The notes beneath the pieces were generated by a model. That model searched no databases, was not told the DNA's origin, and saw nothing but the letters and a program-made list of their open reading frames with translations. A program made the translations under genes and the position numbers. A stretch of DNA of 64,000 nt from Anaeramoeba flamelloides (taxonomy: Eukaryota; Metamonada; Anaeramoebidae), in the NCBI GenBank assembly GCA_027625915.1, contig JANTQA010000063.1, forward strand, positions 6,467,501 to 6,531,500, written 5' to 3'. Each line of letters opens with the position of its first letter. Position 1 is the first letter of the stretch. Positions 23,901 to 35,171 of this stretch are shown here, one piece after another.

Positions 23901-26900
23901 TCTTCCTCGTTTAGTGATCCGATGTTTAAATGCCAACAAAGATTTGGCTCAACAGATATAATTTTTGGAAAGCTAAGCAATGACGGAAAGCATCTAAATG
24001 CCTCGAATTGCTTTGGAGGAAGTGGTGAGGAAATTTCAATATCCCCTTCAATTTATGTTCAAGGTAATAACATGGTCTTTCAACTCTTAACCAATTCTGA
24101 CAATATTTTGGTGAAACAAGGGACCTTTCAAGATACCAAGCCAACAGCAAGAAGCAGTAAGATTCCGATTGTGGGATCTTTGGATGTTAATAGCTTTGAT
24201 ATTACGTGGACTAGTTATTTGGCTGGATCTACTACCGAAAGCATTTATTCAATTACAATGGACGAACGAGACCGAATTTGGGTATCGGGCGAAACCAAGA
24301 GCACAGATTTCCCGATAACCGCCGAGAATTGCTTTCAAAAGAGCCACTCGACAAACGGATCAAGCTTTGATGGCTTTTTCACAAAGATATCAGGAGACGG
24401 GACAAGGATCTTGTATTCGAGCTATCTGGGCAGCTATGATACCGATCGAGAAGTCAGCGTTTTGCAAATCAAGAATGATGACAACGACCGGCTACTGATT
24501 TGCAGTCAGGGATCATATCTGAATGATCCCAACGAGTATGACGAGCGTCACATTCAAGATTTTTCGAATGCAACTTCCTTTACAATGATTTATGACTACA
24601 CGACCAACGAAGTTCAATATTCCGCGTTGTTTGGCGGGTGGATGAATAGCTGCGATTACTTTGGCACCAACGCTCGAGTTTATGTGGTTGCAGGTTACGC
24701 GAATGACAATTTAAACACCACAGAGGATGCATTCCAAGAAAATAACGCAGGCATAATAGATTCTACCTTATTTTGTAGCACGACAGAATGCCCCACGGGG
24801 TATTACAAGGTTACAGAAAATGATGTATGCAAGCCATGTATCAAAGGCACATATTCAAGCACACCAAATTCCAATTCTGCTGATGATTGCTTGCCCTGCG
24901 AAGAACCATACTATTCCAATACTGTGGGCCTTTCAGCTTGCAAAAAGTGTGAATTGGGATACTTTTTCTACAATCCGCTCACTGATCCCGACATGTACTG
25001 TAAGCCCTGCGAGAGCGGTTTCTATAGTGACAGGGAGCTGATCACTAGCGAAGATGAGTGTGTGGAATGCCCCCCGGGCCGCTATACCCCCTACAGTGGG
25101 CAATCCATCTGCGCGCAATGCCCACGCGGGCGGTATCAAAACGAGAACGGATCCACCACATGCAAGGATTGCCCGGAGGGAACATATAACGATTTAACTG
25201 GGCAAATCGGGTGTGCCAATTGCCCCAGTGGCACCTGGAATGAAAAACCAGCCCAGGCTTCCCTTGACGGTTGCATCAAATGCCAGGAGGGATACTATGG
25301 GATTAAAGAGGGTGGAACATCCGTGATGGAATCCTGCGACCAATGCCCCCAGGGAACATGGAGCAACCAAACGGGGCTATCGGTAAAAACGGAATGCACA
25401 AAATGCCCGCCGGGCTCTTACAACGAAAAGGAGGGGATCACAACAATTGAATTATGCAAGGCATGCAACCCTGGCACCTACAGCACTTCACCGGGCTTGA
25501 CGACTTGGCACGACTGCAAGCAATGCGAGCAGCATCAAATTTCGGCAGTGGCTGGGTCGACTGCATGCACAAATTGCGAAATCGGATCCGAACCAAACCC
25601 AAAGCAGGACGGCTGCATACCATGCACCCAGGGCTATTACAAAAACAATACCGATTCAAATTGCGTGGCGTGTGAAAAGGATTATTTCAATAACGTTGAG
25701 GGATCCACGTTTTGCCTAAAATGCGGCCTGCCGAATATTTGCCTTGGCGCGGGGAAATGTAACGATGGCAGAGACCCAGACACCTTCTGCACTCAATGCT
25801 TTGACAACTATTATTTGGCAGGCACAGAGTGTAAAAAATGCGCACCCAATTGGGCGTGGTCAATTTGGCTCACAGCACTGTTGCTCCTCTCCTTCCCGCT
25901 GATCAGGTACCGTAAGAAAATCCAAAAGGCCATGCTCTTGAAAAAAAACCCAATTTTTGAAATCTACTTCACCTTTTTGCAATTAGTCGCGTCCATAGTC
26001 TCCATGAATATAAACTTTACAAACTTGGTCGACAATAGTGCCATCTCCACGCTCGCGATCTTTAACTTTGACTTTACTCTCATATTTAACACCGACTGCT
26101 ATCAAAACGTGAATTTCTATTCCAAATATTTGATATTTGTGTTAGTCCCGATTTCATTAGTGCTGTTGTGTCTATTGGTGTACGTGACCATTCGGTTAGT
26201 GTGCCTGCTTTTAAAAAGCAATTCCAAACAAGAAATGTGGTCGAAATTAACCAACATTTTCATCTATTCAATAACTTTAGGCTTTCGCTATTTGTACATC
26301 ACAGAAGCAATGGCATGCGTGAGGCCATTCCAGGCAACTTGGCAAAGCGGCCTCCAGAAAAAAACTTTGGACTATGATCCGCAAATATATACCAATGATC
26401 AAAGATATCAAAGTTTTTATCCTTGGTTTCTCTTTTTTTTGATTTTTTATATCATCGTTGTACCTTTGTTTTTTATTGTAATCCTAATTTTGGCCAAAAG
26501 GCACAATTTTTCTCATTTTTGGGGCAAGAAATTTGGCTGGCTATGGGAATTTTATAAGCCAAACAGGTTCTGGTGGGAAATCCCAAAAATGATTTTTAAA
26601 TGCATAATCATTATTTTCCCCATCATCGTGGGCAATTTGGCAATCAAATACCAGTTGCTATCCATTTTTTTCATTATACTCGCATTCAATATTTTAATAT
26701 TGATACTAAAGCCCTATCCAAATTTAATCCCAAGCGACAAAGATAAAAGAAACATTAAATCCTTTTGGGAAAAAATATCACCAGAAGATTTGATTTCAGT
26801 TGGCCTGAATTTAATATTAATGGCAATCATTTCTTCGGGAATCGAAGAAATTAGTAACATTTTATTCTTATTATTAAATAATGTTGGACTTATTTTGGCC

Positions 26901-27251
26901 TTTATGGGTACCAGAAAAAACTTTAAAGAAATGTGGTACAAGAGAAAAAAAATTAAGAAATTTAAAAAAAATCAGAATAATGCCAGTGATGACACTGACC
27001 AAGTTTTAAAAAATAATAATCTTGAAAATAACGATAGTCATGGTCTCGAGATATCAACTACTTCAAGCAAGACAGAAAATAGTAATGACAGTGAGGACGA
27101 GAATGAAATCGTACAAGAAAGCAGCGAAACAATCGATAACGAAAATAATTTTGAAAAAAAGGATCAAGATCTAAAAGGAAAAATTAAAAAGTCCAATTCC
27201 AAAAATTTGAATTCAGACATTGAACTATCAAATATAAATGAGAAAAAATAA
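15853..27251 (+). CDS. Large membrane protein: signal peptide, SBBP repeats, ephrin-receptor-like Cys-rich repeats, multispan C terminus
   Basis: Two exons, 15853-16971 and 23727-27251, joined in phase 0 to give 1547 residues. The start has a signal peptide (residues about 12-30, FKLVCALLLVCLVHDTFSQ). Residues about 235-700 hold SBBP-type beta-propeller repeats (AFSTYIGGTNYD; DFPITAENCF; ILYSSYLGSYD). The junction restores a repeat: VGFIAKINSVGKDLIFSTL starts exon 2. Residues about 724-1081 are GCC2/GCC3 ephrin-receptor-like modules (CxxCPxGTY, many Cys pairs). From about 1083 there are eight or nine hydrophobic segments, then a cytoplasmic tail rich in Ser, Asn and acidic residues. Such proteins are common in amoebae and ciliates; ligand and function are unknown. 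A cell-surface sensor or channel-like role is inference. The Cys-rich part is markedly GC-richer than its surroundings. Confidence 0.88.
17189..18117. mobile_element. TTAA-flanked DNA transposon, non-autonomous (929 bp)
   Basis: Flanked by TTAA on both sides (17185-17188, 18118-18121). Terminal inverted repeats GGGACTAGTCTATATTAA / TTAATATAGACTAGTCCC are perfect over 18 bp. TTAA target sites are typical of the piggyBac superfamily; that placement is inference. Inside, ATG 17431 opens a 47-codon frame with KPCYVCGRSTKN, a CxxC knuckle that could be left from a transposase zinc finger. No transposase core is present. Confidence 0.75.
18255..18935. repeat. Dispersed repeat R56, copy 1
   Basis: Similar over most of its length to 56128-56905. 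Shared words include ATCTCCAAAAAAT, CAGTTTTGAAGTGT, TTTTTTGAGATCTC and AATCAGATTAAATCGAATTA. No coding capacity or terminal repeats seen; diverged by point changes and small indels. Confidence 0.6.
20337..20519 (+). mobile_element. LINE 3'-end remnant D
   Basis: A short relic: the frame RQLFEVLKQFIKIN parallels the last codons of the other LINE copies (DSLTKFLKKSLEIRA in A, KSLKKFINHNLGIRA in F). It stops where hairpin array A5 begins, before the 3' stem-loop. Confidence 0.5.
20520..20845. repeat. Modular hairpin array A5
   Basis: Begins with the tandem spacer AGTGTAGTAGAGTGCCTAG at the truncated end of LINE remnant D. Contains an H1-type hairpin (AAAAGAATTGAG / CTATTCTTTTGAATTC arms), a CAAGTGCCTAGG linker, an AAATAAAAAGAAAATTT module and a TTGATTTTCTAATC hairpin. 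Confidence 0.7.
20880..20911. repeat. (TAA)n microsatellite
   Basis: About ten uninterrupted trinucleotide units inside the SBBP-gene intron. Confidence 0.9.
20893..21165. repeat. Partial copy of the 38373-39357 element
   Basis: Matches the left interior of that element, with TTTTAACCCATTACGAAAAT, GAAATAGGGGTTCTTTAAAT and a common tail TTTTTTGAATTTT. The terminal inverted repeat and the right half are absent. Confidence 0.55.
21761..22789. mobile_element. Long-TIR non-autonomous element (about 1.03 kb) with a nested palindrome
   Basis: Inverted arms of about 135 bp: the left arm contains ATCTAAAATAAAGCCACC, AAAACATCAGTGGATTAGA and TTTTGCCAGATCA; the reverse complement of the right arm gives nearly the same text. 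Between them lies a second, 150-bp palindrome (21901-22050), which abuts the left arm. No recognisable transposase; the 63-codon frame inside matches nothing I know. Confidence 0.75.
21901..22050. mobile_element. 150-bp palindromic MITE nested in the long-TIR element
   Basis: Arms of about 50 bp starting CTTAATTGGAAGATGGTAGT and ending with its reverse complement, differing at a few positions, around a roughly 49-bp core. Ends are sharp, which suggests a separate insertion. Confidence 0.7.
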
Positions 27252-28210
27252 TCTATTTACAATATATTATTGTTAAAAAAAAATTAACTTTTAATTAATG
27301 AGTGGATTTTTTATTTTATTTTTTATTTTTTTATTTTTTTTTTTTTTTGAATAATAATGAAAATTCTTAAATGTATGCAGATCATTTATTTAAATATACT
27401 TTGATTGTATTTATGAGATAATAATTGTTGACTTTAATCACAAAAACTTTATGAATAATAAAAACAAAATTATTTTTTTTTTTTATAATACTTTTTGTTT
27501 AAATAAGGAGTTAACATTACATAATTTACAGAGATACCTTAATATTGTTTATCAAACAAGTTTCATATTTTGTTTCATTTTTTTTTTTGTTTTTGTTTTT
27601 TAGAATATCAGTTTTCTGATGATGATTGAAAAAAAAAAATAATAAATTAAAAAATGAAACTTATTTGATTAAAAAGGTTCAAGATAGCCTTGGAAAGACT
27701 GTAAATCAAACCATTTTTCCACAAGGTTATTATATTTATACAAATTTAACTAAAATTTTCATCCAACCAAATAAATTTGATTTCTTCAAAACCAAAGTGC
27801 TAAACTCGAATTTCGAAATAAGCACATCCTCAACTACTTAGATATGGGGAATTATGAGTGATATAGGATCTTGTAGTTAAATTGAGAGGTGCTTTGAAAG
27901 TTTTTTTAAAAGAATTAAGATGTTACCTCCTAAATGAATTCTTCAGATACATTACAAACACCTTATTTATATATATTTATGTTAAAGTTCAGATAATTAT
28001 TTATCCACAAAAATAAAAAAAAATCTTTTTCAAAAAACATCTATTTTTTTGTTCCTTTTTTATTGTTTTTTAAAAATAGTAATCTATTATTTCATAGAAG
28101 TTACATATCCATAAAAAAATGATCAATTTTTTCTATAATTTCGTTCTGTTTATACTTTATGCTTAAATGACATAAGTTATTTGAGTTTTTATTTATGAAA
28201 TAATAATATA
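27252..28210. other. Gap downstream of the SBBP gene with a coding-like relic
   Basis: Mostly AT-rich. The frame 27626-27841 reads through TVNQTIFPQGYYIYTNLTKI and looks protein-derived, but it starts without ATG and matches no known family. It follows an acceptor-like pyrimidine tract ending TTTTAG at 27603. It may be an exon relic. Confidence 0.3.
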
Positions 28211-28706
28211 AAGTAGTGGAAAAAAATTTAGAACATGAAAAAAATCCCGGAAAAGATTTTTAATTGTGAATATTAGTAAAATTTTTGTGTAATTTTATTT
28301 ATTTACAATCAAATCCTTTTTATAAGAATCAAAATTTTTAAATTATAACTCACCCACTTATTAGAATGATGATTAAAGAAATCAAACTTGTTCAAAACAC
28401 CATTTAATCAATCAAAAAACAAGAATTATAATCATTTTCCAAACTTTAAAAAACCTCTATAAAACTCTATTGTTTTTCAAAAAAAGTTAATCTACTTAGA
28501 CTATCAAACAATTACTTGAGTATTCTAGAGACACCTTACTTTGATGAACTTTAGGTAGGTTTATTACTAATCTCATAAAAAAATTGGTTATTTATTATAA
28601 GGATTTGATTGAGAATAAATGAAATTACACAAAAATTTTACTAATATTCACAATTAAAAATCTTGTCCGGGATTTTTTTCATACCCGGTAGTTTTTTTCC
28701 TGCTAT
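28211..28706. mobile_element. Inverted-repeat element R28, copy 1
   Basis: Arms of about 110 bp in opposite orientation, sharing ATGAAAAAAATCCCGG and AATATTAGTAAAATTTTTGT, around a 270-bp core. The whole unit, inverted, matches 40148-40555 (shared GTAATAAACCTACCTAAAGT and GTAATTGTTTGATAG). No transposase. Confidence 0.75.
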
Positions 28707-28827
28707 ATATTTGAGAAATTAGTAAATTTACGGAATTTTTGAATTGTAGATCTTGAATGATAACTTAGAAATCTTTTAGGCGGTAAATAAATAATTATCA
28801 TATTTAATTATTGTGAAATGTTTTTGA

Positions 28828-29255
28828 GAGTGTAGTAGAGTGCAATAGTTTTCTTGGGGGTTTCTTTATTTTTATCAACATATATCTTAATTTTCTTAAT
28901 AAACAGAAAACTCAAGAAAAGCTAACAGCTTTTTTTTTTAATTTAAGAAATAAAAAGAAATTTTCGAGAACTTTTTTTTATTTCTGAAATTAAAAAAAAG
29001 CAAAACTTAAACTTTTCCGAAATTTAAAATTATTGAGTATAATATTAAATTTTTATTAATTCTTTTAAATTCTGGAAGAGTTAACCTCAATTTTCTTGAG
29101 TTTTTCTGTTTTATTGACATATATTTTAATTGTCTAAATAAACAAAAAACTTTTGATAAGCTAACAGTAGGGTTTTTTTAATTTGAGTAATTAAAAGAAA
29201 ATTTCTAAAATTTCTTAAAATTTATTAAATTAAAAAAAAACTAACGAAAAGTTCA
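28828..29255. repeat. Modular hairpin array A6
   Basis: Starts AGAGTGTAGTAGAGTGC. Contains AAATAAACAGAAAACTCAAG arms, poly-T/poly-A arms and an AAATTTAAAATTATTGAG / TTCTTTTAAATTCTGG hairpin; ends CTAACGAAAAG. More diverged than A1-A4. Confidence 0.65.
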
Positions 29256-29946
29256 GGTCTTGAAATTAATAATTCATTGTATGTGTACTTAACTATTTCA
29301 TTTTTCAGACCTTAAAACTTTTGAACTCTTTTTGATTTTATTGTTTATTAGTTGATTGACTTTTAGTATTTTCTTGAAATAATATAGCAATAATTTTTCT
29401 AATTTTTTTCAATTTAAATTTTTTTTATTTATATAATTATCATATTTTGATTTTTGAATTCTACTTTATAAATAATAGATACATTTCTTTTCTTTTTTTT
29501 TTTTTTGCATATTTCAGTAATATATGAATTAATTGAAGAATTTTATAGATATATGATTGTAATTTCATAATTAGATATTTTTAATTCATTTATTAATTGC
29601 TTAATATAAAAGATTTATATGATCTTTTTTTTTTTTTTTCAAATATTACACTGACAATAATTGATATTAAATAATTGTTTACAAATGTTATAAATTTCTT
29701 TGTCTTATGTTTTAAATTATAAATCATATCTGAAATTTAACAAAAAAAAAAATATCTAAATATTTAATCTTTTTTAAATCTTTTGAAATGACAGTTTTTA
29801 CTTGATTGGGTTTTAATCCAAATTGTATGTTAATAATTAAATTCATATATTTTTGATTTACTTGGATTTTCTTTCCTTTTCGAATTAGGATTAAATTAAT
29901 TGTACCAAAATTTGACAATGATTAGTTAATGATATATTTTTTAATA
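29256..29946. other. AT-rich gap
   Basis: Runs of T and A; nothing recognised apart from random short frames. Confidence 0.4.
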
Positions 29947-30143
29947 CAGTCAGTTTCACTTTTAAGACACAAACTTTCAACGAAATTTAAGGCACAAAAA
30001 AATCTCAAATTAAGGCACAAAATTTGGAATTTTATTTTTTACAATTTATATTTACTAGAATTTGAATTTTGTGCCTTAATTTGAGATTTTTTTTGTGTCT
30101 TAAATTTCGTTGAAAGTTTGTGCCTTAAAAGTGAAACTGACTG
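29947..30143. mobile_element. Tc1-like palindromic MITE, copy 1
   Basis: 197 bp, almost wholly an inverted repeat: starts CAGTCAGTTTCACTTTTAAG and ends with its reverse complement, flanked by TA on both sides. TA-CAGT ends are typical of the Tc1/mariner superfamily. The core (about 30 bp, TTTACAATTTAT...TACTAG) is the only asymmetric part. Confidence 0.9.
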
Positions 30144-30498
30144 TACTAGAAAATTAGAAATTAGAGCAAATAAAATAGGATTTAATGAGTACCTCAGGGT
30201 TTACCAAGAATTTCGAAAAAAAAAATTGATGTTTTTTCCAATTGTGTATTTATTAAAACAATATAATTCCAATATACAACTTTGGATAATTCATTCCTTA
30301 CTTTTTTAAAAAAGTACAATTCTTCTCTACTTCAACATCTACACTCATATCGATATGTTGGGTTCTCACTTTTTTTAACATAGAAAACTTTAAAAAATTT
30401 TAATTCTGACAACTTGTAAAAATAAAGTACTCATTTTTTTTAAAATGGTTGAATTCAAAATTCTTATTTGAATTTGAAATTCTTTGAATTTCTAATTA

Positions 30499-30697
30499 CA
30501 GCCAGTTTCACTTTTAAGCTACAAACTTTCAACGAAATTTAAGGCACAAAAAAATTTCAAATTAAGGCACAAAATTTGGAATTTTTTTTTTTTTACAATT
30601 TAATTTTACTAGAATTTGAATTTTGTGCTTTAATCTGAGATTATTTTAGTGCCTTAAATTTGGTTGTAAGTTTGTTCCTTAAAAGTGAAACTGACTG
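30499..30697. mobile_element. Tc1-like palindromic MITE, copy 2
   Basis: Same family as copy 1; starts CAGCCAGTTTCAC, with TA duplication at both ends. It abuts the first recognisable LINE A sequence, so it may sit inside the element's lost 5' part. Confidence 0.85.
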
Positions 30698-31295
30698 TAA
30701 GAAATGAAAAAAAATTATTTAATTTTAAAATATTTCTTAATAATAAACCAAGTAGAAAACCAAACAATTTGGATTATTTTTTAACAAATTTTAATAATTT
30801 AAAACTCAATAAATCAAAGACTATCAAAAATTTTATTAGTGATCATAATACAATTATGAATAAATTTGAAATAAACTCAAATTGGGAAATCAATGATATC
30901 TATAAAATTAAAGATATTCCTACCTTTCAAGAAGACTTTCTCGAATTCTTTTCTTGACAGAATTTTAATTTAAATGAAGAAAATTTTATTTTATTTAAAA
31001 AAAATATAAACAGAAAGAAAGAATAGTATTTGATATCAAACAAGATAAATTAAATTAATAATTTACTTTATAAATTGTTTCATAAAAATGAAACTTTACA
31101 TAAAATCAAAAAAATTAATGAATTAAATTACTTAAAATTACTTTATCAAATAAATGAAGAATATAATAAAAATAAAAAACTTTTGGTAAACATTAAATAA
31201 AATAAGAGAAACTTCTACAAAAATGTTTTTAAATAATGAAACCATATTCACAGTGTATAACGATTTTTTAAAATCAATTAGTCAAAAACCTAATA

Positions 31296-31494
31296 CAGTC
31301 AGTTTCACTTTTAAGGCACAAACTTTCAACGAAATTTAAGGCACAATAAAAATCTCAAATTAATGCACAAAATTCAAATTCTAGTAAAAATAAATTGTAA
31401 AAAAAAAAAATTCAAAATTTTGTGCCTTAATTTGAGATTTTTATTGTGCCTTAAATTTCGTTGAAAGTTTGTGTCTTAAAAGTGAAACTGACTG
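31296..31494. mobile_element. Tc1-like palindromic MITE, copy 3 (in LINE A)
   Basis: 199 bp, TA on both sides, same ends as copy 1. Lies between the endonuclease end and the RT fingers of LINE A. Confidence 0.9.
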
Positions 31495-32491
31495 TACAAA
31501 TATAATTAATTATATTAAAAAATTTAAAATTAATAAAAATTCATTAAATCCAATTGACATAAAGGAAATTTTTGATCAAGATAAAATTAAAGAAATAATC
31601 AAATTTCAAAAAAATAAATCAGTTAAAGAATTTGACAAAATAAATCATTATAAGTTTATAAAAAACCAACCAATTCAATATTTATTAAATTATAATTATT
31701 TTATTAAAACAGTTCAAAATATTTTTTAAAATTGGATAACAGACGAAACTGAAAAAAGTATAAATTTTATTAAAAAAAAAAGAAATTTATTATTTATTCA
31801 TAAATCGGGGGGATGAAGGCGAACCATTAAATTATCGACCTATCTCTATAAATCAATCTCTTCCAAGATTTTTTTAAAATTAATATACATTGGAATTCAA
31901 GACTCATGGGACTTGATTTCAAAAAAAAAAAATTGGATTTAAAAATTATTTTGGAACAAGAATTACTGTTTTAAATTTATTAAGAAAATTTAAAAAAAAT
32001 AAAAAATAAAAATAAAAATACAGAATACTTTGTAGTTACTATAGACATACAAAAAATGTTTTGACTCTATACAACACTCGTTAATATATCAATCTATTAA
32101 AAAATTTATCAAAAATGAAACAATTAAAAATTGGCTCTTGAGATATTACAAAAAAGAAGGAATTGGAGTTTATCAAGGAGATCCCCTTATCACCAATTCT
32201 CTTCGCATTTATATCTCATTTCCTACTAGAAAAGTTAAAAACTTTAGCTGTTCATGTTCAAATGTATGCAGATGATCTTATTCTTATTATGAAAGGGCCA
32301 TTAATCTCTCTAAAAATTAATTTAGAAAGTATTTTTGAAATAATAAAAAGATTCGGGATGAACCCACATAATAAAAAAAACCAAATACAAAAAAGAATTA
32401 AAAGATATTTTTTATCTTGGGATTTGGTTAGAAAAAAACACACATCTTGAATATAATTTCAAAAAAGTAGAAAAGTCCTTGGAAACACTTA

Positions 32492-32689
32492 CAGTCAGTT
32501 TCACTTTTAAGGCACAAACTTTCAACGTAATTTAAGGCACAAAATAAATCTCAAATTAAGGCACAATATTCAAATTCTAGTAAAAATAAATTGTAAAAAA
32601 AAAAAATTCAAAATTTTGTGCCTTAATTTGAGATTTTATTGTGCCTTAAATTTCGTTGAAAGTTTGTGCCTTAAAAGTGGAACTGACTG
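32492..32689. mobile_element. Tc1-like palindromic MITE, copy 4 (in LINE A)
   Basis: 198 bp, TA on both sides. Inserted after the YADD region of LINE A. Confidence 0.9.
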
Positions 32690-32823
32690 TAATCGATTGT
32701 TTCAACAAAATAAACTCAACAATGGAGTCAAAATAACTTCTTTCAAAGCTCTCATTTTAAGTCAACTTTATTATGGTCTTGAAATATTTGACTTGAAACA
32801 AAATGATTTTGAAAGAATTGATT

Positions 32824-33019
32824 CAGTCAGTTTCACTTTTAAGGCACAAACCTTCAACGAAATTTAAGGCGCAAAAAAATCTCAAATTAAAGCACACAAT
32901 TCAAATTCTAGTAAAAATAAATTGTAAAAAAAATAATTTCAAATTTTGTGCCTTAATTTGAAATTTTTTTGTGCCTTAAATTTCGTTGAAAGTTTGTGCC
33001 TTAAAAGTGAAACTGACTG
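32824..33019. mobile_element. Tc1-like palindromic MITE, copy 5 (in LINE A)
   Basis: 196 bp. TA on the right and TT on the left, so one duplication base has mutated. Only 134 bp from copy 4. Confidence 0.9.
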
Positions 33020-33780
33020 TAGATTTATCAATAAATCAGTCACAAATTTCTTACAAATTAATATCCATTCACCTTGATTAATTTATAAAACTGAAGCAAA
33101 AATTGATCTCGCTAGATTAAAAGTATACCGAAGAAAATATAAATTGATAGAAAAATTAGATTTCTTAAATTTAAAAAAAATTAAAAACAATACTAAATTT
33201 TCGAAAATTGGAAAATGAAAATATTAATTGGCACACTAAGGAATTAAAATTATTAGATTTAGAATTAAAAGTTTTTCGATTAACCGAATTGAAAAATTCA
33301 CCTAGTTGGAAAGTTCAACAATATCTAAAAATTATAAAACAACAAAATTGCAATTTCAAACAACAAAAATATTTAAACTGGAAAGCTTCAAAAACAATTC
33401 TAAAATTTCGAAATTTTACTAATTGTTTAAATAGGTACTCTTATGTTACAAGTAAAAATAAAAATAATAATTGTGATTTATGTAAAGAAAAGTTAAATAT
33501 TGATATCATTGAAGATTTCGATCATTTTTTATGGGACTGTCCGGCCTATAAAATAAATCGAAAAATCTGGATATCTGAATTTTTTGAAAAAAATAAAAAA
33601 ATTAATAATATCAGAGATATTATAAATAAAAAGAATTCATCATATATATTATCATGAGTAAGTGATAATAAAATTTGTGATTCTTTAACAAAATTTCTAA
33701 AAAAAAGTTTAGAAATTAGGGCACACAGGAGAAAAGCAATTTTCTCTCTTCAAAAATAAAAAAATAAAAAAAAAAAAAGA

Positions 33781-34577
33781 AATGAAAAAAATTATTTCAA
33801 GTTCTCAAATAATTTTTTTTGATTGCAGAAAAAATACAAATAGCTTCTCAAAACAATTAGAAGTGATATTTTAATAAATTTATTAAGCTTCCTTGTTGAA
33901 ATTTGAGATAAAATTCTAATTAAAATAAATTAATTACAGTTATTTGAATTATTTTTAAATTTTTTTGATTTCTATAATCAAAAAGGGGGGAAAATTAATA
34001 TTGTTTGGTTATTTCATCTATAGATCAATTAAAACAGCTAATGGCTACTCGATAGTTTATATATTTGTATGTAAAAGGGGAATATATTTTGTAATGATAA
34101 CTGATGAATTGAATTTATCAGTAAGAATTTATTTGGAATTTGTGGAAAATTGAGAAATTCTGATTTTTTTTTGTCAAGTCTTTCATGCCACCCTGGATTT
34201 ATCTATAATTAAAGTAATTTATTGTAGGATGTAAATTATATTATTGTACCCAGCAACGTAAGTGACTCTAAAAAATCTATTAAATATATTAATGTACAAT
34301 AAATTATTAAATTTTTTACTAATGATCACAATATAAAAATTTTCATTTTAAATAATTTCTTTTTTAATAACTTTTAAAAATCTAAAAATAGAAATTCAAA
34401 TTAAAGTATTTTTGGATTTAATAATTTATATTTAGAACTTCCAAAAGTAACTTTTTTTTAGATTTTTTAATTTCCAAGATTAACTTGATAATCATCAACC
34501 TAAAAAGACAAAGACTGATTATTTTTGTTTCTTTTTTTTTTTAGCTGATTGTAACATCATTATGTTTACAAGAGGTA
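33781..34577. other. AT-rich gap
   Basis: No supported feature. Short frames here have no similarity that I recognise. Confidence 0.4.
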
Positions 34578-34776
34578 CAGTCAGTTTCACTTTTAAGGCA
34601 CAAACTTTCAACGAAATTTAAGGCACAAAAAAATCTCAAATTAAGGAACAAAATTTGGAATTTTTTTTTTTTACAATTTATTTTTACTAGAATTTGAATT
34701 TTGTGCTTTAATTTGAGATTTTTTTTTGTGCCTTAAATTTCGTTGAAGGTTTGTGCCTTAAAAGTGAAACTGACTG
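34578..34776. mobile_element. Tc1-like palindromic MITE, copy 6
   Basis: 199 bp with TA on both sides and ends identical to the family consensus. Confidence 0.9.
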
Positions 34777-34886
34777 TAAGAAATTATTAATCAAAAAAAT
34801 ATATATGTTAAATATTTAATTTTTAAGCAAAAAAGGTATTTTTTAGCTATTAATCTACATTTCGCCACAAATTTAAGAAAGGTATT

Positions 34887-35171
34887 TTGCTCCTTTTGAG
34901 CCTGAATATTGGAAATTCAACCTTTAAATTTGTGGAGAAGTGCAGATTTTTTTCAGAAAATTTTGGGTTTTTTTATTACTGTAAATTGCATCTTAAGCGA
35001 ATTAAAATTTTATATCAAAGTCCAATAAAAAAACTTGATAAAATTTCAAAAATATTATTTCCAATTGTGTTTGTGAAGATTTTTCAGTTGTTAGAACAAA
35101 TTCTAAGTAAATTATCTGAGAACTTGAAATTAAAATTTTTATTTATTAATTGGAAAATAACAGTATTATGA
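34887..35171 (+). pseudogene. Coding-like relic of the SLKISFLIDL type
   Basis: The open frame ends LKFLFINWKITVL. Its layout parallels relics at 11985-12140, 54355-54500 and 59680-59900 (shared FINW-TV ending and preceding FL-D/V-VKIF). Probably a decayed protein-coding dispersed repeat; parent family not identified. Confidence 0.3.

Larger units (their letters stand above)
30700..33780 (+). mobile_element. LINE copy A: endonuclease tail, reverse transcriptase, zinc-binding C terminus (broken)
   Basis: In order: end of an AP-type endonuclease (FISDHNTI, about 30823-30850); RT finger motif GDEGEPLNYRPIS (about 31813-31852); motif A TIDIQKMFDS (about 32040); motif B GVYQGDPLSPILFAF (about 32165-32210); motif C MYADD (about 32262-32276); SQLYYGLEIF; and a CxxC...HFLWDCP zinc-binding tail (33475-33543), ending LEIRAHRR. 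A 3' stem-loop (33729-33746) and an A-rich tail follow. Several frameshifts and stops, and three internal MITEs (copies 3-5), make it inactive. An endonuclease-bearing LINE, RTE/L1/Jockey-like; the clade is not resolved. Confidence 0.85.

Noticed and set aside
30118-30140. Recurring peptide beginning CLKSETDC in several ORFs
   Set aside because: It is the translated end of the palindromic MITE (copies 1, 3 and 4), not a conserved protein.
32258-32443. Minus-strand ORF over the RT motif region
   Set aside because: It is the antisense of the LINE YADD region.
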